Counted from the stretch's first letter, positions 1-8,062 are shown. The stretch: 16,897 nucleotides of DNA from Stramenopiles sp. TOSAG23-2 (GCA_900128395.1 LT649662.1:1-16897), one strand, 5' to 3'. A program made the numbers and translations. Notes: generated by a model from the sequence alone, not told the origin.

Positions 1-536
1 CTATATAGATACAATATACATGTACACATACTCTGTATATATATATATATATATAGTTATATATTCAAAAGTAAAAATGGATGTTAATCAAAAAGGTATC
101 CCTCCCGTTTTATAATATTGTGAATTGTTCATAGAGAAAGTTTTACATTAAATTGTATAAATAGCTGGACTGCATAAAAGTCTAAGTGCATTAATGGTTC
201 TTTCTCAATTAACTTTATTAAAGCACTCTCAATGGGAGGTGCAACTTTACTTTTGCAATTACGATACATGTTACTCAATATTTATTCTTTTCTTTTTCTT
301 ATTGGTGTTATTTCTGTGTGTATAATGAAATGGCGCCACCATGTCTTAATTTGGCTGAGCGACACTTTGAGCTGGTTCTTTTTATGGAACATTTGGTTTG
401 GTGTATAGTCATATCTTCGATATAAGATGCTTTTACTCTACCACCAGACATGTTTATATATTTATATATTTATAATATAACCATAATAAGTGTATAGTGT
501 GTAATATGTGCTTTGAACATCCATTTTTACTTTTGA

Positions 537-567
<31 letters not shown>

Positions 568-600
568 CAGAGTATGTGTACATGTATATTGTATCTATAT
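1..600. mobile_element. MITE-like element with ~84-bp inverted arms
   Basis: Positions 3-85 are the near-perfect reverse complement of 516-600. Both arms contain, in opposite orientation, ACATCCATTTTTACTTTTGA, then a (TA)n run, then CAGAGTATGTGTACATGTAT. The arms differ mainly in (TA)n length and in one base beside it. The 430-bp core has no convincing gene. Its longest frame I noticed (193-330, +, about 45 codons) ends in a hydrophobic stretch and is weak. Long terminal inverted repeats around a short non-coding core are typical of non-autonomous DNA transposons. The left end touches the window edge, so target-site duplications cannot be checked. A simple inverted duplication is the alternative. 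Confidence 0.6.
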
Positions 601-1367
601 CTATATACGAGTCGTTTATCATCATCCTAAATCCTAAATCAATATTATCATCGATCGGATTGATATAAAATACCTTAATATAATACGCGAAATGCGGATC
701 ACGGATCGCAGTTCGCGTATCGATCGATATAATTATATAGGTATAATTCATACTAAGTAGTATACAAGGGAAAATAAAAAAAAAGACCCCCCCCCCCCAA
801 AAAAAAAGACCACCTGACATGGGAGGGTCATCGTTAAATGAAATAGCAATATATACGAGGCGATACATTAAAATAGAAATGCAACAAATAAATAATGTGC
901 TAAATAAAAAATATATGCATAAATACTATTGTGTGTGTGTATTTAAAAATATAAAACTCCGCTGCTGGAACTCATGTAAGAAAATATCTTACGAACCATA
1001 TTATGTAAAAACTAATATCAGATAAATTTCTTTTTTTTTTTCAGTACGAAGTCGTAGTAAAATAAAATGTGTGTGCCGTGTGCCGTACATTTTTATATAA
1101 TTTAAATTTTTATATATTTTTTTTTATGATAATATATATAAACGAATATTTTTTTTATAAAAAATAAAATATTATTGCTATTAATAATATATAAAAAATT
1201 CTCTTATTTATAAGTTAAAGATTTTATTTTACTCATAATGTTATATTCACTATTAATATATATGTGTAGTTACCAGAAATAATTAATACTATTATCATAC
1301 CTAAACAGAATTGCATAAAATGAAAAAGTGTGGGAGAATTATTAATGTATATTTATTTAAAAAAAAC
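601..1367. other. Gene-poor AT-rich spacer
   Basis: No convincing gene in this 770-bp stretch. It holds CCTAAAT written twice (about 626-639), a GC-richer hairpin (683-720), the palindrome TATCGATCGATA (719-730), and a poly-A/poly-C/poly-A tract (about 775-808). Short T-rich and A-rich runs follow. A 68-codon plus frame at 819-1025 has no recognisable motif and low-complexity composition, so I do not call it. Confidence 0.6.
683..720. repeat. Strong imperfect hairpin in AT-rich spacer
   Basis: ATACGCGAA (683-691) pairs perfectly with TTCGCGTAT (712-720). Inside, TGCG pairs with CGCA and ATC with GAT around an ACG loop, leaving one A/G mismatch and one bulged G. The stem is clearly richer in G+C than its surroundings. 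It may be a structured RNA, a remnant of a transposon end or a DNA cruciform; the sequence does not decide. Confidence 0.6.
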
Positions 1368-1595
1368 TAAAAATATCAGACAAGTTTTTTCAAATTCATT
1401 TCCTTCTTCCCATCGTCTCTCACGGAATGAAACCATTCTAAATGATAACCATGTGGATATCCATCTATATTTTTTGCACCATAAAAATATCAGACAAGTT
1501 TTTTCAAATTCATTTCCTTCTTCCCATCGTCTCTCACGGAATGAAACCATTCTAAATGATAACCATGTGGATATCCATCTATATTTTTTGCACCA
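1368..1595. repeat. Perfect tandem duplication, period 114 bp
   Basis: 1368-1481 and 1482-1595 are identical by eye. The unit begins TAAAAATATCAGACAAG and ends TTTTTTGCACCA. It covers the last ~34 codons and the stop of the dioxygenase gene. Because 114 is a multiple of 3, the extra copy lies in frame downstream of the TGA stop, so readthrough would repeat the C-terminus once. Identical copies mean a very recent event or an assembly artefact. Confidence 0.9.
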
Positions 1596-2434
1596 ATATT
1601 ATTTTTTACATCGTATATGTCTACAGTACGAATTTCAGATGAAAATCGTGTTAAACCACTATTATTGATAACTGATCCATGTAAATGATTACCTGAAAAT
1701 ATCAATACATCACCAGGTTTTATAACAATTGGTTGTTTATCCTTTTCCAACAACATCCATTCCTCTTCACTCATTTCCTCTGTCAATAATTGTGGTAATT
1801 GTGGATATGGCACTTTTTCTTTCCGTTTTTGTTTTAATATTTCTAAGCTCCACACACCCGTTGTATTTGGAACTTTTTTATCGAAATATTTAGGATAAAT
1901 AGCTAATGTTCTATTTTCATCTATTTCAAGCAATGGCATCCACCAATTAAATTGTTGCATTACTTGCGATGCCCATGTATCACGATGTAAAGGTAATGTA
2001 GAAGAATATCGACCAAAACTATTTAAACTATTTGTTATATCATCATATCCAGCACCTGATTGTTGTATTCGTAATCTTACTCTATCCCATGCAAATGGTG
2101 ATGACATTGCTGCTTTATTATTTACATCGTTGTTGTTGTTATTATTAGTATCAGATATTATTGTTGTTGATTTATTTTCATTTATACTACCGTGTACATT
2201 TATTTCATCAATAATACTTTTCCATAATAGGCTAGTTATTGGATCATTTTCAAATTCTTTACATGCCTCAGCACGAACTGATTCTTCGGTATTCTTATGT
2301 GTAGCGTCTTTTGCAGTTAATTTTGTATGTTTTGGTAATATATTCTCTTGAAAATATGCACATAGTTTTTTTGCATGTTTAACATTTTTAAAGATTTTTA
2401 TTGAGCCATTGTATATTTCTTTTCTTATTTCCAT
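1490..2434 (-). CDS. Phytanoyl-CoA dioxygenase family protein
   Basis: Encodes 314 residues. The C-terminal two thirds fit the PhyH-like Fe(II)/2-oxoglutarate dioxygenases. The motif LHRDTW gives the iron ligands His150 and Asp152. The GNHLHGSV segment gives the distal His (His252, or His250), and Arg263 in GLTRFSSEIR, 11 residues on, suits the 2-oxoglutarate-binding Arg. PGDVLIFSGNHLHGS is the usual strand leading into the third ligand. Residues 1-110 are variable and carry an Asn run (97-102) from a TAA/AAT repeat. There is no signal peptide, so it is probably soluble. Such enzymes hydroxylate lipids or small molecules; the substrate cannot be read from sequence. The gene is intact, but its start codon lies in a 108-bp tandem duplication and its stop in a 114-bp one. 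Confidence 0.82.
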   Translation of the reverse strand: MEIRKEIYNGSIKIFKNVKHAKKLCAYFQENILPKHTKLTAKDATHKNTEESVRAEACKEFENDPITSLLWKSIIDEINVHGSINENKSTTIISDTNNNNNNDVNNKAAMSSPFAWDRVRLRIQQSGAGYDDITNSLNSFGRYSSTLPLHRDTWASQVMQQFNWWMPLLEIDENRTLAIYPKYFDKKVPNTTGVWSLEILKQKRKEKVPYPQLPQLLTEEMSEEEWMLLEKDKQPIVIKPGDVLIFSGNHLHGSVINNSGLTRFSSEIRTVDIYDVKNNIGAKNIDGYPHGYHLEWFHSVRDDGKKEMNLKKLV

Positions 2435-2637
2435 AATTGTATAATAATATTATTAAAAAATAATCTTCCAAATATAATATATAGGTAAATATATATATAT
2501 ATATGGTTTAGATATCGTTGTTAATAATTTTCTTATTTCCATAATTGTATAATAATATTATTAAAAAATAATCTTCCAAATATAATATATAGGTAAATAT
2601 ATATATATATATGGTTTAGATATCGTTGTTAATAATT
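2420..2637. repeat. Perfect tandem duplication, period 108 bp
   Basis: 2420-2527 is repeated at 2528-2635, with identity running two bases further. The unit carries the dioxygenase start codon (2432-2434, minus) and its 5' flank with a (TA)n run. The outer copy has its own ATG at 2540-2542. It is in frame with the true start, but a TAA intervenes, leaving a 28-codon upstream reading frame beginning MEIRKLLTT. If transcribed, this uORF could lower dioxygenase translation. Confidence 0.9.
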
Positions 2638-3240
2638 ACTCGTGTCACTAGTTATATCTCCTATAATAAATTGTTTCTAATCTACAAAAGAGTATATCCA
2701 TCCTGGTAGCGTATAGTTATATATCTATATATATTTTCTTCTTTGTTTATATGTTGAAGATAGAGAGAAGCAAGAAGATTCGAAATAAATATAAAAAACA
2801 TAAAAACTACCAGGTTAAGGTAATACGCCCCAATATAATATAATAATGCTATTTACCTGTTCTACGTATTATGGGTGGTATTCTCATCGTATAGGAAATG
2901 GCGAATACAAATAAATGGCGCCATCTTCTTATCTTCTGGCTGTTGTGGAGTGTGGATGGTTGTTTTTTGAATTTGTATATATGTATTTATATAAATGATA
3001 ATAAACATCATAGAAAAGATACAAATAGATGAGAAGAAGAAATATAGAACTATCAAGCATCGTTTAATAAATATATTCAACAATAATTAAATAATAACAA
3101 ATGATAATAAACATCATAGAAAAGATACAAATAGATGAGAAGAAGAAATATAGAACTATCAAGCATCGTTTAATAAATATATTCAACAATAATTAAATAA
3201 TAACAAAAAATAAAGGAAAAATAAGAATTACAATACAACA
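2638..3240. other. Divergent spacer, dioxygenase / SANT gene
   Basis: About 600 bp between two divergent genes, so it should contain both promoters. I see no RNA gene. It includes TACCAGGTTAAGGTA (2808-2822), a motif related to one in the other divergent spacer, AAATGGCGCCA (about 2912-2922), which also occurs inside the MITE-like element (about 329-339), and the 106-bp duplication next to the SANT start. Confidence 0.5.
2993..3207. repeat. Perfect tandem duplication, period 106 bp
   Basis: 2993-3098 is repeated at 3099-3204, with identity running three bases further. The unit starts AAATGATAATAAACATCATA and ends just before the A-rich leader of the SANT gene. The matching region upstream of the second SANT copy (8261-8367) has only one unit. 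Its left flank (TATATAAATG, 8256-8265) matches the outer unit here (2988-2997), so the copy-number difference arose in one of the two blocks. Confidence 0.9.
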
Positions 3241-4251
3241 ATGGGAGATAATCCAGTACACACCTCGGATAGTAAATCATTATGGAATTACACTTTATCC
3301 CCAGGATGGACCGACAAAGAAATTGAAGTTTTCGTAGCTGCTATTAGTAAATATGGCGTTGGAAGATGGACAAAAATTACGAAGGAACGGATTTTACCAG
3401 GAAAAACGGTAGCGCAGATGTACAATCAATGCCAACGTTTGGTAGGGCAGCAATCCTTAGCAGAGTTTGAAGGGTTAAAACTGAATTTAAAAGCTGTCTT
3501 TGAGAAAAATGCAGCAATTCAAGGAAAAGGTATTGTACGTAAAAATAATTGTATTGTGAATCAAGGTGATAAACAAACACGTGAAATGGTATTGAAGAAA
3601 AAAGCTTACAATAAAGAAAATTTCGGTTTGACGCAAGAAGAAATCGATGCAATCGTAATACCAGAATTAAAACACGAGGATACCTCCAGTGTCTTCGTAA
3701 ATAGTGCCTCGACCGGTTTAAATAGTAATCCTGGACAAAAAAGATTGGAAAAAATTCAACGTTTAAAAATGTTACAAAAAGAATTAAGTTTAATTGAAAC
3801 GCAAATTGCAAAAAAAGAAAAATTGGAAGCAGATCCAAATTACCAAAAAAAACAAAAGTTAAAGAAGGAAAAAGAACAACAAAGTAGGAAACTTTCGTTC
3901 CGCAAAGTAGGCCAAAAAATTGCAGCAGATTGTGGTTGGGGTGATTATTATCCTGGTCGTATAACAAAAGTGAATAATGATGGTACGGTGAATATTACAT
4001 TTAAAGATGGTGAAAAGGTAGAAAATGTACAAGAAAATCAAATTAAAAACCGAAGTAGCAATAGTTCGTCGTCCAATGGTGGCGTAAAACGTAAGGCGAA
4101 CAAAACAAAAACTGATACAAAAAATAGCGATCCATTTGAAAAAGTGAAAAAGAAAAAAAGTAAAAAGCGAAATAGTAGAAAAGCAAGTGAAAAAACGGAT
4201 GAAGAGAAATCAATAGAACTTGCATTGAAATTGATGCAATCTGAATATTAA
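3241..4251 (+). CDS. SANT/Myb-domain protein with Tudor-like domain (copy 1)
   Basis: Encodes 336 residues. Residues ~21-67 are a SANT/Myb-like repeat, with spaced aromatics Trp23 and Trp43 and the helix PGKTVAQMYNQCQRL. A conserved-looking extension (68-145) includes LVGQQSLAEFEGL and LTQEEIDAIVIPEL. A charged coiled coil spans ~165-222. Residues ~223-268 (VGQKIAADCGWGDYYPGRI, then a DGTVNITFKDGE strand pair) resemble a Tudor/SH3-like barrel. A Lys/Arg/Ser-rich tail (282-315) looks nuclear. The end, SIELALKLMQSEY, resembles short ubiquitin-binding ELAxxLQxE helices (weak). A chromatin-binding role is inferred. ATG was chosen for its CAACAATGG context at the start of the SANT-bearing frame. 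It is intronless and convergent with the saposin-like gene. Confidence 0.8.
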   Translation: MGDNPVHTSDSKSLWNYTLSPGWTDKEIEVFVAAISKYGVGRWTKITKERILPGKTVAQMYNQCQRLVGQQSLAEFEGLKLNLKAVFEKNAAIQGKGIVRKNNCIVNQGDKQTREMVLKKKAYNKENFGLTQEEIDAIVIPELKHEDTSSVFVNSASTGLNSNPGQKRLEKIQRLKMLQKELSLIETQIAKKEKLEADPNYQKKQKLKKEKEQQSRKLSFRKVGQKIAADCGWGDYYPGRITKVNNDGTVNITFKDGEKVENVQENQIKNRSSNSSSSNGGVKRKANKTKTDTKNSDPFEKVKKKKSKKRNSRKASEKTDEEKSIELALKLMQSEY

Positions 4252-4522
4252 TTTTTTTTTGTATTTTCGTATCTAGAAATAATATATGTGTGGTTTAGTC
4301 GGTGCTTACAGACAGCAAAATTGAGGTTCATAGAAAGAAAAGTGTGTGCATTGTGTATGTGTGTGTGTGTGGTCGTTTCAGAAGAAGAGGGAGTAGGCAA
4401 ATGAGATATGTAATTAATATATATTATATTTAATATATTTATATAAATATTATAAAATATTTTTAATGATAATTTTACTTTTCGTGTGTGTGTACTAAAC
4501 GACGATGCCGTATTGTATCTCT
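4252..4522. other. Convergent spacer with (TG)n tracts
   Basis: 271 bp between two 3' ends. It holds a T run just after the SANT stop, an interrupted (TG)n tract (about 4341-4371), an AT-rich palindromic zone (about 4413-4460) and a second short (TG)n (about 4483-4493). No gene seen. The copy at 9414-9684 is identical. Confidence 0.6.
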
Positions 4523-5842
4523 CTACACATCAACATCTTTTGGTGAAAAACTACGAACAAATAAATCACTACAACAATTGCATTGATTCATATATTGAGT
4601 AAAACGATATTTTACTTTTCCACCTAATTTGAAAAATAAATCTGGAATTGAAACGGTACGTTTAACAATTCTTGATTGTCGATCTTGATATTTTGTTGGT
4701 ATTGGTATTTGTATCCATGATTTACCATGATTAATTGATAGTTCAAATGTTATTTTCCATTCCTTCTCCCATACATTATCGATTTTATTTGATGCATCAT
4801 TAATTGCATTTATAATTTTCTTTCGTTTTAATGACGTCGTTGTTGTTTGTAGATTCTTCTTCTTATTATTATTATTATTATTTTCCTTGCTACTCGTAGT
4901 TTTTCTTAAACTTTTTAAGTATTTATCAGGTGTTGCAATAATTGGATCAACCATATTACGTACACGTGATTGATTGACATATTTTGCTGCACCAAATTTA
5001 TCTAATTTAACATTATTTGATCGCAATTTTTTAGGTGAGTAGGAACACATACAGTTATCAATTTTTTTCAACTTGTTGTTTTGATTACTGGCGGCACTTG
5101 AACCACAACATGATAAATCTTCACATACTAACATTGATGCACCAGTTTTTGGTCCATATGTACTATAGATATCCATCGCACGTTGTTTAATGCTTTCTTC
5201 TTGTTCAATAATTTTCTTTGTTACCTTATTGCATATTTTTCCAAATATTGGTTCTATATTGCCACAACCACCTTGTACATTATTTGTACTTATTTTAGAC
5301 GATACTGCATTTAAACATATATCACAAATTATCCCACGTGGCGCACAAATACTATCATTTGGATTCATTTCAATTTCAATCAATGATGATTTCTTTTCAT
5401 CTGTTTTTTCTTGTAATAATGGTTTTTCCGGTAATAGACCAATAGATTCAGGACGTTCTGCTTCTATAGCCCCTTTCTGATATGCGGTCATTTTTGCAAA
5501 ATCTGGATGAATACATCTTTGCATGTTTTCACTACTACCTAATACATATTCTATTTGTACATATTTGCTAATATCTAACTCTTCCATCGATACATATTGT
5601 AACGTACCATTTGCTTCATCGGTAATTACATCAAATCCAACTTTGAATGTAGATGGTACTCTATTAATTTTCCATGGATCATCAGGCCAATAAAATAAAT
5701 CTTTTTTATGTTTATCACGATATCGTGAAAAATGTTCATGTGGTGGTATCTGTTTCTTTATTTTTATTGCAGGAACAAATGTTATTATTATTAATAATAA
5801 TAATAATATTGATTTTATTATTAATAATAATAATCTATTCAT
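4523..5842 (-). CDS. Secreted saposin-like Cys-rich protein (copy 1)
   Basis: Read from the second Met, it gives 439 residues. The frame continues 21 codons upstream to an earlier ATG (5903-5905), but that stretch begins inside the (CA)n repeat, whereas MNRLLLLIIKSILLLLLIII gives a clean signal peptide or anchor. Residues ~173-245 have Cys at 173, 176, 193, 204, 240 and 245. The CxxC start, the 10-residue gap and the closing Cys pair resemble a saposin B fold, though two loops are off the usual length. Further Cys occur at 166, 246, 264, 266 and in a CNCC cluster (421-424), suggesting several disulfides. There is an Asn run at 321-326 and basic residues around it. A C-terminal part with WKITFELSINHGKSWIQI looks beta-rich. 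An extracellular or secretory-pathway role is inferred, possibly lipid binding. It is divergent from the basic-protein gene. Confidence 0.7.
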   Translation of the reverse strand: MNRLLLLIIKSILLLLLIIITFVPAIKIKKQIPPHEHFSRYRDKHKKDLFYWPDDPWKINRVPSTFKVGFDVITDEANGTLQYVSMEELDISKYVQIEYVLGSSENMQRCIHPDFAKMTAYQKGAIEAERPESIGLLPEKPLLQEKTDEKKSSLIEIEMNPNDSICAPRGIICDICLNAVSSKISTNNVQGGCGNIEPIFGKICNKVTKKIIEQEESIKQRAMDIYSTYGPKTGASMLVCEDLSCCGSSAASNQNNKLKKIDNCMCSYSPKKLRSNNVKLDKFGAAKYVNQSRVRNMVDPIIATPDKYLKSLRKTTSSKENNNNNNKKKNLQTTTTSLKRKKIINAINDASNKIDNVWEKEWKITFELSINHGKSWIQIPIPTKYQDRQSRIVKRTVSIPDLFFKLGGKVKYRFTQYMNQCNCCSDLFVRSFSPKDVDV

Positions 5843-6284
5843 TGGTAGTAAATATTGACGATGACAATGGGATATATTACCGTATATATACACACACACA
5901 CACACACACCAATCGTCTTAAACTATTGTTTCAACTGGTTACTTCTTCAAAAAAAGAAGATGAATATATATCTCTATTACACACATCGACACACACACGC
6001 ATGCACACACATCTATATATCACCTCTTTTTCCTCACATTTTTTTTTAATCCCATCTTTTCTTCGCACCTTCACTTTTCTCATAATCTAAATTTATAATT
6101 TAGCAGGTCCGTACCAGGTTACCAGTAAGGTACTACCACTGTTTTAATAAATTATTGGGCACAACAAATAATAAATAACAAATAAAATAATAAATAAATA
6201 TCTTTTTGGTGTTGTGGATATAATAATTATATCAGACAGGTAGAAAGAAAGAAAGAACCCAACAAAGTATACATATATACATAC

Positions 6285-6317
<33 letters not shown>

Positions 6318-6363
6318 TACGAAGCACAGACAAAAACAATAATAATTAACCAATTTTAACAAC
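5843..6363. other. Divergent spacer with microsatellites and TACC/GGTA motif
   Basis: 521 bp between divergent genes. Contents: perfect (CA)n (5891-5909), interrupted CA repeats (about 5980-6010), the cluster TACCAGGTTACCAGTAAGG (6112-6130) followed by TACTACC, a GAAA repeat (about 6242-6256) and (TA)n(GA)n (about 6283-6316). The TACCAGGTT...TAAGGTA signature resembles 2808-2822 and may be a shared promoter element. No gene seen. The copy is at 11005-11525. Confidence 0.5.
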
Positions 6364-7173
6364 ATGGCGTCAATGTCATTTAAAGAAAAAATGGCAATGT
6401 TTAATAAAAAAAGCAGTCCAAGTCAAACGAACATTGTGAAAAAAAAATCATCACCAAAATTAGCAAGAAGACTGAGTCAACTAGGAAAAAAATTACCTGT
6501 GGATGATAAAAAAAAAGATGGTGGGGCAAATAGACCAGCGCCACAACGTGTCATGCCAAAGCGTTTACCACAACCTATACGTGTCAAGCCTCCAGTGAAA
6601 GAAGGTAGAGCTCGTGCAAATCCTGTTATGACGAGAACACAATCTATGCCTGCAGTGGTGAAAATGAAAGTAACGCAGCCAAATAGTAATAATGATGGTG
6701 ATAATAATAATAATAATAATAATAATGATAATAGTGTAAATACAATCAAAGGGGAAGAAGAAGGAGACAAAGGGAACAAGAAAAAGGTCGAAGCAGACAT
6801 TAAGAAAATAGAAAAAACAACACCACCGTTGACAAAAAAGAAATCTCATGGCCGTGTAAAAAGTGGTGGTAGTGTTATAGCAGCTTTACAAAATAAATTA
6901 AAATTATCAAGTCCGAGTGGACAATTTTCACCAACACCATTATCACCATTTGGTGGAGGTGGTTTAAAATCAACACATTCCATGTCACGTATGAAATCAA
7001 ATACGGTAACTGAAAAAGTTAATAATGATAATAGTCTATTAATTAAATCAGATTCATTTAGGCATACAGCAAGTGATAAGCATAAAAATATTGGTGAAAT
7101 CAAACATGAAAAGCGTATTGTTCTTAAAAAAAAAAGAAGACCACGAACCAAAATGAAAAAAATTAATTTTTAA
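6364..7173 (+). CDS. Basic Asn/Lys-rich low-complexity protein (copy 1)
   Basis: Encodes 269 residues with strong positive charge and little predicted order. Recognisable pieces are an N-terminal SFKEKMAMFNK helix (5-15), RTQSMPAV (91-98), a poly-Asn run (114-121) from a TAA repeat, GSVIAALQNKLKL (169-181), Ser-Pro sites (FSPTPLSPF, 188-196) and a Lys/Arg-rich end (250-267). Short helices like SFKEKMAMFN and IAALQNKL occur in actin- and capping-protein-associated scaffold proteins, so a cytoskeletal adaptor is one possibility, held weakly. A nuclear basic protein is another. It is intronless, the start has an AACAACATGG context, and the 3' end faces the methyltransferase-like exon 151 bp away. 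Confidence 0.6.
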   Translation: MASMSFKEKMAMFNKKSSPSQTNIVKKKSSPKLARRLSQLGKKLPVDDKKKDGGANRPAPQRVMPKRLPQPIRVKPPVKEGRARANPVMTRTQSMPAVVKMKVTQPNSNNDGDNNNNNNNNDNSVNTIKGEEEGDKGNKKKVEADIKKIEKTTPPLTKKKSHGRVKSGGSVIAALQNKLKLSSPSGQFSPTPLSPFGGGGLKSTHSMSRMKSNTVTEKVNNDNSLLIKSDSFRHTASDKHKNIGEIKHEKRIVLKKKRRPRTKMKKINF

Positions 7174-7324
7174 ATTTGTTGCGCGGAAGAATAAAATAAA
7201 AAAATATAAAATTTTACAGGGGCTAGTTGAAGAGGATATTCTTTTGTGTGTGTACGTATAATCATTATAATTAATATTATTAATTTTGGATACTCGCGTG
7301 TGTGTGGTGTGGATTATTATGATA

Positions 7325-7578
7325 TCACAAATTACTGCTCGTACATAAATTATTATTATTATTTTGTTTTACTACATATTTCTTTTTCAATCTAAATTTT
7401 GCTAATGATGGACTACCAAATGCAACTAAATCATAAAATTTTAAAATATCTTGATAATTTTTTTTATACAGTCTTGCTGCACTAAAATCATGTACAAAAA
7501 TATCAGTAAATTGATCAATATATGGAATTATCGCTTCAGCAATTTTTGGTCTTTCACCTCCATCAATTAATACAATGT
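7325..7578 (-). pseudogene. Methyltransferase-like gene, terminal exon only (block 1)
   Basis: The frame reads from a 3' splice site (TTAATAG, intron up to 7579) through DIVLIDGGERPKIAEAI, then IFVHDF, KFYDLVAFGSPSLAKF and an Asn run to the stop at 7325. The pattern (D)IVLIDG.R...(V)HDF...YD.V...LA resembles a Rossmann-fold, SAM-methyltransferase-like family in which the acidic strand end and a later HDF are conserved; the assignment is tentative. The donor exon should supply one base so that the first codon is Asp, Asn or Tyr. Only 33 bp of intron remain before block 1 ends at 7611, so this copy has lost its 5' exons. One silent base differs from block 2 (7559). Confidence 0.5.
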
Positions 7579-7611
7579 CTATTAATTTAAATAAAATATA
7601 AAATGTATAAT

Positions 7612-8062
7612 ACATACAAGGTGCATCAAGGGAAATTAATGGCATTGAACAATTGGGTAAATAGCTGTGACTTGTATGGATTATATTTCAGTGATGAAAA
7701 TGGTTCCAAAGTGTCATTAGTTTTAGAATTGTGTGAAGCCACAGTTGCTAATTGTGTCCAACACTTACTATTAAAATGTCATAGTAACCACATACAGAAA
7801 ACATGGACCATGGAAGTGATGCTTTCCATTGCTACAAAATGCTATAAAAGAGTTGAATACTACCTATCACATTGGGCACATGGATTTAATAGCCAACAAC
7901 ATCATGTTAAAAATGAGTAAAAGGCCTCTGTGGCACATTTGCTTGAGCAAGCTTGTGCTGCATGATCCAAAGAAAACATATTGTCCATATATTTGCAAGC
8001 ATTTCAAACTAATACTATATGTTGTTGGTATGGAATGGGATTTGCATTATAATTACATGTAA
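7612..8062 (+). pseudogene. Degenerate protein-kinase fragment (TKL-like)
   Basis: The first frame carries LYGLYFSDENGSKVSLVLELCE followed by TVANCVQ, which fits the beta4-beta5/hinge region of a tyrosine-kinase-like kinase. Near 7829 the similarity jumps to another frame: LLQNAIKEL, then YHIGHMDLIANNIMLKMSK, matching helix E and the catalytic loop. HRD has become HMD. The next strand, WHICLSKLVL, resembles KICDFGLSKL with the DFG triplet missing. The glycine loop and the VAIK lysine region are absent, because the fragment starts abruptly at the block 1 edge. With a frameshift and lost catalytic residues it is dead as a kinase. It runs into the tail shared with 14104-14247. Confidence 0.6.

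Larger units (their letters stand above)
3099..7611. repeat. Segmental duplication, block 1 (4.5 kb)
   Basis: This block matches 8261-12773 at a constant offset of 5162 bp without indels. All coding, antisense and spacer sequence I compared agrees, including microsatellite lengths. The single difference seen is T7559 against G12721, a silent Gly codon change (GGA/GGC) in the methyltransferase-like exon. The right edge at 7611 cuts through the intron of that gene and is followed by unrelated kinase-derived sequence. Confidence 0.93.

Noticed and set aside
193-330. Small membrane peptide in the inverted-repeat core
   Set aside because: About 45 codons with a T-rich hydrophobic end, as expected from base composition. 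No supporting signal.
626-639. Telomere-like CCTAAAT repeats
   Set aside because: Only two units, and the unit lacks the third C of the plant-type telomere repeat.
819-1025. 68-codon plus frame in the left spacer
   Set aside because: Composition follows the AT-rich background, there is no motif and the start lies beside homopolymer tracts.
3377-3967. 196-codon minus frame inside the SANT gene
   Set aside because: Antisense shadow of a clear coding region. The Phe/Leu-rich translation mirrors the Lys/Asn-rich sense frame.
5855-6090. Plus frames with THTHTH runs in the divergent spacer
   Set aside because: They are translations of (CA)n microsatellite, not genes.
6477-6849. Minus frames inside the basic-protein gene
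   Set aside because: Poly-Leu and poly-Ile runs are antisense readings of the AAT repeat that encodes poly-Asn.
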